Positions 1 through 5,752 of a stretch of DNA of 7,942 bases are shown piece by piece. Origin of the DNA: an uncultured Ilumatobacter sp. (lineage in GTDB: Bacteria > Actinomycetota > Acidimicrobiia > Acidimicrobiales > Ilumatobacteraceae); contig CALAHA010000099.1 in NCBI GenBank assembly GCA_937891565.1, positions 1-7,942 of the forward strand, read 5' to 3'. Each line of letters begins with the position of its first letter. Position 1 is the first letter of the stretch. The translations under genes and the position numbers were made by a program. The notes under the pieces are model-generated. The model saw only the letters and a program-made list of their open reading frames with translations, made no database searches and was not told the origin of the DNA.

Positions 1-794
1 AGGAACGAAACTTGCCGTATCGCGACTCGGTCGAAAAGGCCTACTCCACGGATGCGAACATCTGGGGTGCCACCCACGAGGCCAAGGCCCTCGAGGAACT
101 CGACACGCCGATGGAAATCGTCACCCCGATCATGGGCGTTCCATTCTGGGACGAGAGCATCGCAATCGAGACCGAAGACGTCACCGTGCGCTTCGAAGAG
201 GGCTGGCCTGTTGCGATCAATGGCGAACGCTTCGACTCGCAGGTCGAGTTGGTCAACGAAGCAAACCGGGTCGGCGGCCGCCACGGGCTCGGGATGAGCG
301 ATCAGATCGAGAATCGGATCATTGAGGCCAAGTCCCGCGGCATCTATGAAGCCCCCGCGATGGCCCTCCTTCATGCCTGCTACGAACGCCTCGTCAACGG
401 CATCCACAATGAGAACACGATCGAGAACTATCGCACGATGGGCCGCCGCCTCGGCCGCCTGCTCTACGAGGGCCGCTGGTTCGACCCGCAGAGCCTGATG
501 CTTCGCGAGCCGCTGATGCGTTGGATTGGTTCGGTCGTGACGGGTGAGGTCACCCTGCGTCTGCGTCGCGGCGACGACTACTCGATCCTCAACACGGTGT
601 CCGACAATCTCACCTACGTACCCGACCGCCTTTCGATGGAGCGCGTGCAAGACCAGCCGTTTGGACCACTCGACCGCATCGGCCAGCTCACGATGCGCAA
701 CCTCGACATCACCGACACTCGGAACAAGCTCAACCTGTATCAAGGCATCGGCACGCTTCGGTCCGGCGACATCACCAAAGCCCTCGATAGCTGA
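1..794 (+). CDS. argG: Argininosuccinate synthase, C-terminal part (5' end outside window)
   Basis: This enzyme joins citrulline and aspartate with ATP to give argininosuccinate, the penultimate step of arginine synthesis, in the cytoplasm. The frame is open from the left edge (first full codon at base 3), so the start lies upstream. The 263 visible codons correspond to the last three-fifths of the roughly 447-residue long-form enzyme typified by E. coli ArgG. Recognisable blocks are SVEKAYSTD followed by GATHEAK near bases 27-83, NPIMGV-like TPIMGVPFWDES near 120-160, GGRHGLGMSDQIENR around 273-317, the SRGIYE segment around 333-350 (citrulline-contacting Glu and Tyr region in this family), GEVTLRLRRGDDYSILNTVSDNLTY near 543-617, and the near-terminal DRIGQLTMRNLDITDTR. 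The ATP-binding N-terminal domain is not in view. The TTG at base 12 is an internal Leu codon, not a start. The gene converges on the M20 peptidase, with a hairpin starting three bases after the TGA stop. Family assignment is secure; the short type I form is excluded by these motifs. Confidence 0.97.
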   Translation, partial: ERNLPYRDSVEKAYSTDANIWGATHEAKALEELDTPMEIVTPIMGVPFWDESIAIETEDVTVRFEEGWPVAINGERFDSQVELVNEANRVGGRHGLGMSDQIENRIIEAKSRGIYEAPAMALLHACYERLVNGIHNENTIENYRTMGRRLGRLLYEGRWFDPQSLMLREPLMRWIGSVVTGEVTLRLRRGDDYSILNTVSDNLTYVPDRLSMERVQDQPFGPLDRIGQLTMRNLDITDTRNKLNLYQGIGTLRSGDITKALDS

Positions 795-797
795 TGT

Positions 798-830
798 CCG
801 GTCACACTGTGCCTGACACAGTGTGACCGG
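798..830. terminator. Perfect 14-bp inverted repeat between convergent genes, probable bidirectional terminator
   Basis: Bases 798-811 (CCGGTCACACTGTG) are the exact reverse complement of 817-830, separated by a five-base loop CCTGA. The hairpin begins three bases after the argG stop and ends 22 bases before the stop of the convergent M20 peptidase, so it is placed to end both transcripts. No run of T follows on either strand. A strong stem without a U-tract is often described for actinobacterial gene ends (I-shaped terminators). The stem and position are seen directly; the terminator role is inferred. Confidence 0.8.
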
Positions 831-852
831 TGTGTGCAGAGAGCCAGCAGGC

Positions 853-1941
853 TCAGCGGGTGGGGGCGAGGGCGTGGACGATGCCGGCGATGAGGCGGGC
901 GCGTTCAGGCATCGTGGCGACGATGACGTGTTCGGTGTCGGCGTGGGCTCCACCGCCGACGGCCCCGAGACCGTCGAGCGTCGGGACGCCGATTGCTGCA
1001 GTGAAATTGCCGTCGCTACCGCCACCGACGGCGAAGCCTTCGATGCCCGGCGAGACCCGCTGAGCGATCGGGAACAGAGATGCAGATGCCGACTCAGGCA
1101 TCGGCGGGCGGCCGATGCGTCCGCTGACTTCGACGGACGCTCCCTCGACGTGCGCCGTGAGCCCCGCCATGGCTGCTTCGACTCGGGCCTTTTCGCCAGC
1201 GGTCTCCACGCGGGCGTCGACCTTGATCAGCCCGTGGGCCGGCACGACGTTGTCGGTGCTCCCGACCTTGGCGACCGTCGGGGTGACAGTCGTGCCGACG
1301 CTTGCATCGCCGATCAAGTTGATCGCGAGCACCTGGTGCGATGCCTCAACCAACGCATTGATGCCCTTCTCGGGTTCGAGGCCGGCATGGCTCGCTCGCC
1401 CAGTGATCACGACATCGAAGGTGCCGCAGCCCTTCCGGCCAGTCTTGAGGCCGCCGCCATCGGCTGACGGTTCGAGCACCAGCACGTTGCCGCACGCCAA
1501 CGCGCGCTCTTCGATGAAGGCACGCGACTCGTGCGAGCCGCTCTCTTCATCGGCGCTGAACAGCAACTCAACGTGCGAGCAGTCGTCGAGCGATGCAAGC
1601 CCGTGGAGCGCCTGGACAATGCCCGCAAGCATGTCGAAGCAACCCGGCCCTGTCATCACGCCGTCGGTGACAGCAAAGGGCAGCCGTTCGAGCGTGCCCA
1701 TCGCGAACACGGTGTCGTGATGGCCGAGCAACATCACTGTCGTCTCGTTGCTACCTTTCCAATGAACGTGCGGGCCCTTCGGCGACTCGACGAGCTCACA
1801 TGTTCCGCCGATGTGACGCTCGATCATCGACGCCAACGCAATGGCTGACTTGTGGAGTTGCGCAAGATCACCCGACGGCGACTCAATCTCGATCAACGTC
1901 TGGGTGTCAGCGATCATCGCGTCGAGGTCAAACACAGTCAT
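853..1941 (-). CDS. M20-family metallopeptidase, glutamate carboxypeptidase-like
   Basis: This is a 362-residue two-zinc hydrolase of the M20 family, closest in motif style to carboxypeptidase G2, which removes C-terminal residues such as glutamate from peptides or folates. No signal peptide is seen, so it is probably cytoplasmic. Metal and catalytic motifs are in order: GHHDTV at 73-78 (His74 ligand, Asp76), GPGCFDM at 98-104 (Asp103 bridging the two metals), DEESG at 131-135 (Glu132 general base, Glu133 ligand), LEPSAD at 156-161 (Glu157 probable ligand), GRASHAG at 181-187 (dimerisation-domain His185), and GGAHAD at 330-335 (His333 ligand). The catalytic domain is split (about 1-165 and 280-362) by the dimerisation domain, as usual. 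The residue after Asp103-Met is Leu105, where relatives commonly have Lys. The ATG at 1941 has a poorly spaced AAGGG directly before it but a TANNNT box six bases upstream, suggesting a leaderless start. It lies 67 bases downstream of the aldehyde dehydrogenase on the same strand. The true substrate cannot be read from sequence; ArgE- or DapE-like deacylase activity is a less likely alternative. Confidence 0.9.
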   Translation of the reverse strand: MTVFDLDAMIADTQTLIEIESPSGDLAQLHKSAIALASMIERHIGGTCELVESPKGPHVHWKGSNETTVMLLGHHDTVFAMGTLERLPFAVTDGVMTGPGCFDMLAGIVQALHGLASLDDCSHVELLFSADEESGSHESRAFIEERALACGNVLVLEPSADGGGLKTGRKGCGTFDVVITGRASHAGLEPEKGINALVEASHQVLAINLIGDASVGTTVTPTVAKVGSTDNVVPAHGLIKVDARVETAGEKARVEAAMAGLTAHVEGASVEVSGRIGRPPMPESASASLFPIAQRVSPGIEGFAVGGGSDGNFTAAIGVPTLDGLGAVGGGAHADTEHVIVATMPERARLIAGIVHALAPTR

Positions 1942-1947
1942 GCCCTT

Positions 1948-1953
1948 ATCGTA
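1948..1953 (-). promoter_or_regulatory. Candidate -10 box for leaderless transcript of the M20 peptidase
   Basis: Reading the minus strand, TACGAT (1953 down to 1948) fits TANNNT and is followed by exactly six bases (AAGGGC) before the ATG. Transcription would then start at or next to the start codon. No convincing -35 is seen. The alternative is that AAGGG serves as a Shine-Dalgarno sequence, but only one base separates it from the ATG, which is too close for normal use. The motif GTTGTATCT overlaps this box and recurs upstream of the aldehyde dehydrogenase. Confidence 0.4.
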
Positions 1954-1969
1954 GATACAACGTCAGCGC

Positions 1970-1997
1970 CTGGCCACGTTCGGCCTCAACTGGCCAG
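1970..1997 (-). terminator. Weak hairpin between aldehyde dehydrogenase and M20 peptidase genes
   Basis: CTGGCCA (1970-1976) and TGGCCAG (1991-1997) form a perfect 7-bp stem around a 14-base loop. It starts 12 bases past the stop of the aldehyde dehydrogenase gene in the direction of transcription and lies upstream of the peptidase's candidate -10 box. It could be a weak or partial terminator, or a processing site separating two same-strand genes. The stem is short, the loop is long and there is no T-run, so the role is uncertain. Confidence 0.35.
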
Positions 1998-2008
1998 ATA
2001 TTGGCTCG

Positions 2009-3436
2009 TCAGATCGAGAAGCCGCCGAGTTTCACTTCGAGGTATTCGGCGATGCCTTCGTGGCCGCCCTCTCGGCCCAGGCCCGAGTCGCCCATGCCGC
2101 CAAACGGGGCTGCCGCCGACGTCGGGTTGACGTCATTGATGCCAATGATCCCGAACCGGAGACGTTCGAACGTCCGCATGGCCGTCGACAAGTTTTGCGT
2201 GTACACGTAGGCGGCGAGCCCGTAGTTGGTGTCGTTGGCCATTGCGATGACTTCGTCGACGTCGCTGTAGGTGATGACCGGAGCCACTGGTCCGAAGGTC
2301 TCTTCGCGTCGGATCAGCATGTCCTCGGTGACGCCGGTGATGAGAGTCGGTGCATAAAAATGCCCGCGATCGAAAGCCTCGCCGGTGAGCCGCTGACCAC
2401 CGACGGGAACCTCAGCGCCCTTGGCTCGTGCGTCGTCGACCTGGTGAGCAACTTTGGCGACCGCTGCTTCGTTGATCAGCGGGCCGACACCGACACCTTC
2501 GTCCATACCGTTCCCGGCCCGCACACGACCGACGCGCTCGATAAGCGTGCCAACAAATGCGTCGTGCGCCGATTCGTGCACGTACAGCCGGTTCGGACTG
2601 ATGCATGCCTGCCCTGAATTGAGGAACTTCAAGGCCGCCGCGCCCTTCGCGGCGTGCACCGGATCGGCATCGGGGAACACGATGAACGGTGCGTGCCCAC
2701 CGAGCTCGACGGAGACACGCTTGAGGTTGCTCGCTGCTGACCCTGCGAGCATCTTGCCAACGGCAGTCGAGCCGGTGAACGTCAGCTTGCGAACGCGCTC
2801 GTCCGTGCAGAACACCTCGCCGATCGGCTTGGGGTCCAGAGCTGTGACGAGGTTGACGACACCGCCAGGAGCACCGGCGTCGGCGAATACCTGGAAGATC
2901 GCGCGGGCACAGAGCGGCGTTGCCTCGGCCGCTTTCAGCACGAGCGTGCAGCCTGCCGCGAGCGCTGGACCCATCTTCCTGGTCAGCATTGAGATCGGGT
3001 AATTCCACGGCGTGATTGCAGCAACGACGCCGACCGGTTGCTTGAGGACGAGGAAGCGTTGATCGGCACGCGCCGACGGCAACCACTCCCCTGCCACGCG
3101 CTTTGCTTCTTCGGCGTACCAGCGGAGAAAGTCGGCGCCGTACTTCACTTCGGCAGCCGACGCCTTCAGCGGCTTGCCCTGCTCGCGCGTCATCAGCTCA
3201 GCGAGTTCTTTCGACCGCTCGGTCATCAACTGCCAGGCGCGATACAGCAGGTCAGCGCGCTCGTACGCCGTTGTTTGGGACCATGAGTCGAATGCTGCGT
3301 CGGCTGCCGCTACGGCGGCCCGAGCATCGTCGGCACCGCCATCAGGCACGGTGTCGATCACCTCACCTGTTGCGGGGTTGGTCACCTCGAACCGCTGCCC
3401 TGATGTTGCCTCGACCCACTCGCCATTGATGAACAT
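2009..3436 (-). CDS. Aldehyde dehydrogenase, probably NAD(P)-dependent succinate-semialdehyde dehydrogenase (GabD-like)
   Basis: This 475-residue enzyme would oxidise an aldehyde to the acid with NAD(P)+. The motif set and C-terminus resemble succinate-semialdehyde dehydrogenases, which feed GABA-derived carbon into the TCA cycle. Visible landmarks are the N-terminal FINGEW (2-7), the cofactor-fold segment TPWNYP (142-147, Asn145 of the oxyanion hole), VLKAAE (166-171, usually LKPAE, so Pro is replaced by Ala), FTGSTAVG (220-227), ELGG with general base Glu244, SGQACIS with nucleophile Cys278, EETFGPV (378-384, cofactor-contacting Glu379) and the C-terminal PFGGMGDSGLGREGG. Length matches the family. 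The start is set at the ATG at 3436 because FINGEW is the normal family N-terminus; a 70-residue longer reading overlaps the divergent gene and has no family character. No Shine-Dalgarno is seen, but TACGCT lies seven bases before the ATG. Neighbours do not include a GABA transaminase, so the substrate remains open; NAD versus NADP use was not determined. Confidence 0.9.
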   Translation of the reverse strand: MFINGEWVEATSGQRFEVTNPATGEVIDTVPDGGADDARAAVAAADAAFDSWSQTTAYERADLLYRAWQLMTERSKELAELMTREQGKPLKASAAEVKYGADFLRWYAEEAKRVAGEWLPSARADQRFLVLKQPVGVVAAITPWNYPISMLTRKMGPALAAGCTLVLKAAEATPLCARAIFQVFADAGAPGGVVNLVTALDPKPIGEVFCTDERVRKLTFTGSTAVGKMLAGSAASNLKRVSVELGGHAPFIVFPDADPVHAAKGAAALKFLNSGQACISPNRLYVHESAHDAFVGTLIERVGRVRAGNGMDEGVGVGPLINEAAVAKVAHQVDDARAKGAEVPVGGQRLTGEAFDRGHFYAPTLITGVTEDMLIRREETFGPVAPVITYSDVDEVIAMANDTNYGLAAYVYTQNLSTAMRTFERLRFGIIGINDVNPTSAAAPFGGMGDSGLGREGGHEGIAEYLEVKLGGFSI

Positions 3437-3443
3437 GACGCGC

Positions 3444-3449
3444 AGCGTA
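3444..3449 (-). promoter_or_regulatory. Candidate -10 box for leaderless transcript of the aldehyde dehydrogenase
   Basis: On the minus strand TACGCT (3449 down to 3444) fits TANNNT and stands seven bases before the ATG at 3436. No ribosome binding site is seen at normal spacing; the nearest G-rich tract is about 20 bases upstream. This geometry repeats that of the M20 peptidase and the divergent prolyl oligopeptidase. A -35 element is not obvious. Confidence 0.4.
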
Positions 3450-3471
3450 GAACCCGCCTCGCTGTCGCGGC

Positions 3472-3524
3472 GAGATACAACCTTGTGCCAGACCACGATG
3501 ACACTCGGATCCAAGGGTTGTCTC
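3472..3524. promoter_or_regulatory. Imperfect dyad in the divergent promoter region, possible operator
   Basis: The left arm GAGATACAACCTTG (3472-3485) pairs with the right arm CAAGGGTTGTCTC (3512-3524). Twelve bases match once a two-base and a one-base bulge are allowed. The core half-sites are ACAACC (3477-3482) and GGTTGT (3516-3521). The dyad lies between the two outward-facing -10 boxes of the 105-bp gap and ends four bases before the plus-strand box, where a regulator could affect both genes. The arms are visible; operator function is inference, and the bulges make chance similarity possible. Confidence 0.3.
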
Positions 3525-3528
3525 TCGG

Positions 3529-3534
3529 TACCGT
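3529..3534 (+). promoter_or_regulatory. Candidate -10 box for leaderless transcript of the prolyl oligopeptidase
   Basis: TACCGT fits TANNNT and is followed by seven bases (CGCTCTC) before the ATG at 3542. No Shine-Dalgarno sequence lies in front of that ATG. This supports the ATG at 3542 over the upstream GTG at 3485 as the true start. A -35 hexamer at 16-18 bases is not evident. Confidence 0.45.
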
Positions 3535-3541
3535 CGCTCTC

Positions 3542-5593
3542 ATGGACGCACATCAGTGGTTGGAAGATGTCGAGGGCGACAACGCATTGGCATGGGTGAC
3601 TGAACGCAACGCTGTTGCTGAGGCGACGCTTTTCGTCGACCCACAATTCGAACCGATCAGGGCGTCAACGCTCGATGTACTCGAGGCCGATGACCGCATC
3701 GCCTACCCATCTCGCCATGGCGACCTCGTCCACAACTTTTGGACCGATGCCGAACACCGTCGCGGTCTCCTGCGGCGCACAACGTGGGCTGACTACGTCG
3801 GCGGTGAGCCCGAGTGGGAGACGATCCTCGACCTCGACGCGCTGTGCGCGGCCGAGAACGAATCATGGGTTTTTCGTGGCTCGTCAACGCTGCGCCCCGA
3901 TCGGCGGCGAGCGCTCATCGAGCTCTCACCCGGAGGCTCTGACGCTTCTGTGACGCGCGAGTTCGACCTCGTTGAGAAGCGATTCATTGCTGAGTCGGAA
4001 GGCGGCTTCGTTCGTCCCGTGGCAAAAGGCAGCCTGACGTGGATCGACGCCGACACGGTGTACGTGACCAGCGACTTTGGGCCGGGCAGCCTGACTCGGT
4101 CCGGGTATCCGCGGACCGTTCGGCGGTGGACCCGCGCTACACCGATCGCAGACGCCGAGATTGTCTTCGAGGGCAATGAGGCCGATGTCGCTGTCGGCGT
4201 CGGCGTGTCGTCGATGGAGGGCTTCAGACATCACGTCGTCGAGCGCTCCCCGGACTTCTTCACGACGCGCACGTCGATCCTGCACGACGGCAAGTTCGTG
4301 ACTGTTGACGTTCCCGACGACGCCGAGGTCAGCTTCCACGAACGATGGATCTTCATCTCACCTCGTTCTGATTTCGAACATCGGGGCCAATCCTTTCCGA
4401 CCGGGTCGCTGCTCGTTACCGACATCGACGGCTTCCTTGCCGGCACCTCAGAACTCACCGCACTCTTCACGCCGACGCAAACCGCATCGCTCGGTGGCTT
4501 TTCTTGCACCCGTCATCGGGTCGTACTCAACGTGCTCGACGACGTACGCAACGCACTGTCGGTTGCCACTCCGCCCGCATCGACGGACGGTAGCTGGAGC
4601 ATCGAGGCACTCTCGGGCGCACCAGATGCCTGGACCTTGTCGGCAAGTGCGGTCGACGGAGCCGAACGCGACGACATCTGGCTCGTCGGTACCGACTTCG
4701 TCACTCCAGAATCGCTGTTCGTGATGTCGCTCGATGACAGCGCTTCTCCACAGCTCCTGCGCCAAGCGCCTGCCCGCTTCAATGCGAGCGACCTGGCGAT
4801 CCAACAGCACTTCACAGCGAGCGCCGACGGAACCCGCATCCCCTACTTCTTGGTTGGTTCGAACGCCTCGCTCGCGACCACCGACGGATCGCGCCCCACG
4901 CTGTTGAGCGGCTACGGAGGGTTCGAGATCGCGCGCACCGCTGCCTATTCGGCGGTCATCGGCAGGTCGTGGCTGAGCAGCGAATCTGGTGTCGGCGGCG
5001 TGTATGTGCTGGCCAACATCCGCGGTGGCGGCGAGTACGGGCCGGCCTGGCACCGTGCCGGGCTGCGCGAGAAACGTCCCTGCGTGTACGAAGACTTCGA
5101 GGCAGTCGCCCGAGCGATTATCGAGCGTGGCCTCACATCGCCCGGACGACTCGGTATTTCGGGAGGCAGCAACGGAGGCCTACTCGTCGGCAACATGTAC
5201 GTCCGTACCCCCGAACTTTTTGGCGCCGTCGTTTGCCAGGTCCCGCTCCTCGACATGCAGCGCTACCACCTCCTGCTGGCAGGCGCCTCGTGGATGGCCG
5301 AGTACGGCGACCCTGACGACCCGAGCGACTGGGCCTATCTGCAGGGCTATTCGCCGTATCACCTCGTCGATCTCGCCGTCGACTACCCGCCAATCCTGCT
5401 GACCACCTCGACGCGAGACGACCGAGTCCATCCCGGCCATGCCCGCAAGATGGCCGCGCTCCTTGAGGTAGCTGGCAAGGACGTCACCTACTGGGAGAAC
5501 ATCGAGGGCGGTCACGGTGGGGCAGCCGATGCCGGTCAGCAGGCCACCATGCAAGCCCTCATCTTCACCTTCCTCCGCACGCGCCTCGCCTGA
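3542..5593 (+). CDS. Prolyl oligopeptidase family serine peptidase (S9A)
   Basis: This 683-residue enzyme should cleave short peptides, typically after proline, in the cytoplasm; no signal peptide is present. The N-terminus HQWLEDVEGDNALAWV matches the usual YxWLED...WV opening of S9A enzymes. A beta-propeller of about residues 50-400 is followed by an alpha/beta-hydrolase domain of about 410-683. The hydrolase domain carries SGYGGF (456-461), NIRGGGEYG (492-500), the nucleophile Ser543 in SGGSNGG, Trp584 in ASWMAEYG (counterpart of the proline-stacking Trp of pig prolyl oligopeptidase), Asp626 and Arg628 in RDDRV, and His658 in EGGHGG. The Ser-Asp-His triad is therefore complete. The start at 3542 is chosen because the family motif begins right after it and a TANNNT box precedes it; the in-frame GTG at 3485 would add 19 residues without family character. 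It is divergent from the aldehyde dehydrogenase, and 99 bases separate it from the lipoprotein hydrolase downstream. Family assignment is secure; strict proline specificity is inferred. Confidence 0.95.
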   Translation: MDAHQWLEDVEGDNALAWVTERNAVAEATLFVDPQFEPIRASTLDVLEADDRIAYPSRHGDLVHNFWTDAEHRRGLLRRTTWADYVGGEPEWETILDLDALCAAENESWVFRGSSTLRPDRRRALIELSPGGSDASVTREFDLVEKRFIAESEGGFVRPVAKGSLTWIDADTVYVTSDFGPGSLTRSGYPRTVRRWTRATPIADAEIVFEGNEADVAVGVGVSSMEGFRHHVVERSPDFFTTRTSILHDGKFVTVDVPDDAEVSFHERWIFISPRSDFEHRGQSFPTGSLLVTDIDGFLAGTSELTALFTPTQTASLGGFSCTRHRVVLNVLDDVRNALSVATPPASTDGSWSIEALSGAPDAWTLSASAVDGAERDDIWLVGTDFVTPESLFVMSLDDSASPQLLRQAPARFNASDLAIQQHFTASADGTRIPYFLVGSNASLATTDGSRPTLLSGYGGFEIARTAAYSAVIGRSWLSSESGVGGVYVLANIRGGGEYGPAWHRAGLREKRPCVYEDFEAVARAIIERGLTSPGRLGISGGSNGGLLVGNMYVRTPELFGAVVCQVPLLDMQRYHLLLAGASWMAEYGDPDDPSDWAYLQGYSPYHLVDLAVDYPPILLTTSTRDDRVHPGHARKMAALLEVAGKDVTYWENIEGGHGGAADAGQQATMQALIFTFLRTRLA

Positions 5594-5631
5594 AGCCCAC
5601 CCCAATCGACCCGTTTGCGTCGAACAACTCG

Positions 5632-5661
5632 TTGGTGTCCACGCGAGAAGCTCGACATAAA
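5632..5661 (+). promoter_or_regulatory. Weak candidate promoter for the lipoprotein hydrolase
   Basis: TTGGTG (5632-5637) and CATAAA (5656-5661) lie 18 bases apart in the 99-bp gap after the prolyl oligopeptidase, resembling -35 and -10 hexamers with three and four matches. No clear terminator is seen in this gap, so co-transcription with the upstream gene is equally possible. Confidence 0.25.
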
Positions 5662-5681
5662 CGTTGAGCGGGCGAAGTGGC

Positions 5682-5685
5682 AAGG
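5682..5685 (+). promoter_or_regulatory. Ribosome binding site of the lipoprotein hydrolase
   Basis: AAGG lies seven bases before the ATG at 5693, a normal Shine-Dalgarno spacing. It decides the start, together with the lipoprotein signal peptide that begins immediately after. This gene is thus translated with a leader, unlike the other three starts in the window, which show none. Confidence 0.6.
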
Positions 5686-5692
5686 TAGAGAG

Positions 5693-5752
5693 ATGAACCG
5701 ACGAGCCAGCCTGGCAATTCTCTCCGCACTCGCGCTCATCAGCGCAGCCTGC
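5693..5752 (+). other. Lipoprotein signal peptide and lipobox
   Basis: The first 20 residues comprise a two-arginine N-region (MNRR), a hydrophobic core rich in Ala, Leu and Ile, and a lipobox ISAAC ending in Cys20 (codon 5750-5752). Ser at -3 is less usual than Leu or Val but is tolerated. Signal peptidase II cleavage before Cys20 would leave a lipid-anchored protein on the outer face of the membrane. Confidence 0.85.

Noticed and set aside
12..14. TTG as the start of argG
   Set aside because: The frame is open to the left edge and the visible sequence aligns to the middle of long-form ArgG, so this is an internal Leu codon of a partial gene.
823..1467. Plus-strand open frame of 214 codons opposite the M20 peptidase
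   Set aside because: The minus strand carries all M20 metal-site motifs. The plus-strand translation has low-complexity Asp/Arg/Ala composition, no ribosome binding site worth noting, and begins inside the terminator hairpin.
1..1941. argG plus M20 peptidase as an arginine-synthesis unit (peptidase acting as ArgE)
   Set aside because: The genes converge and are separated by a strong hairpin, so they are not co-transcribed. The peptidase motifs also look more like glutamate carboxypeptidase than acetylornithine deacetylase.
3485..3541. GTG start for the prolyl oligopeptidase, 19 codons upstream
   Set aside because: The extra residues do not resemble the family N-terminus, there is no ribosome binding site, and the ATG at 3542 has a TANNNT box at leaderless spacing.
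3437..3646. 70-residue N-terminal extension of the aldehyde dehydrogenase
   Set aside because: Family members start at FINGEW. The extension has no family character, overlaps the divergent prolyl oligopeptidase coding region and would consume both promoters.
5621..5640. Short palindrome CAACTCGTTG after the prolyl oligopeptidase as a terminator
   Set aside because: The stem is only four base pairs with a two-base loop and there is no T-run; it is too weak to call.
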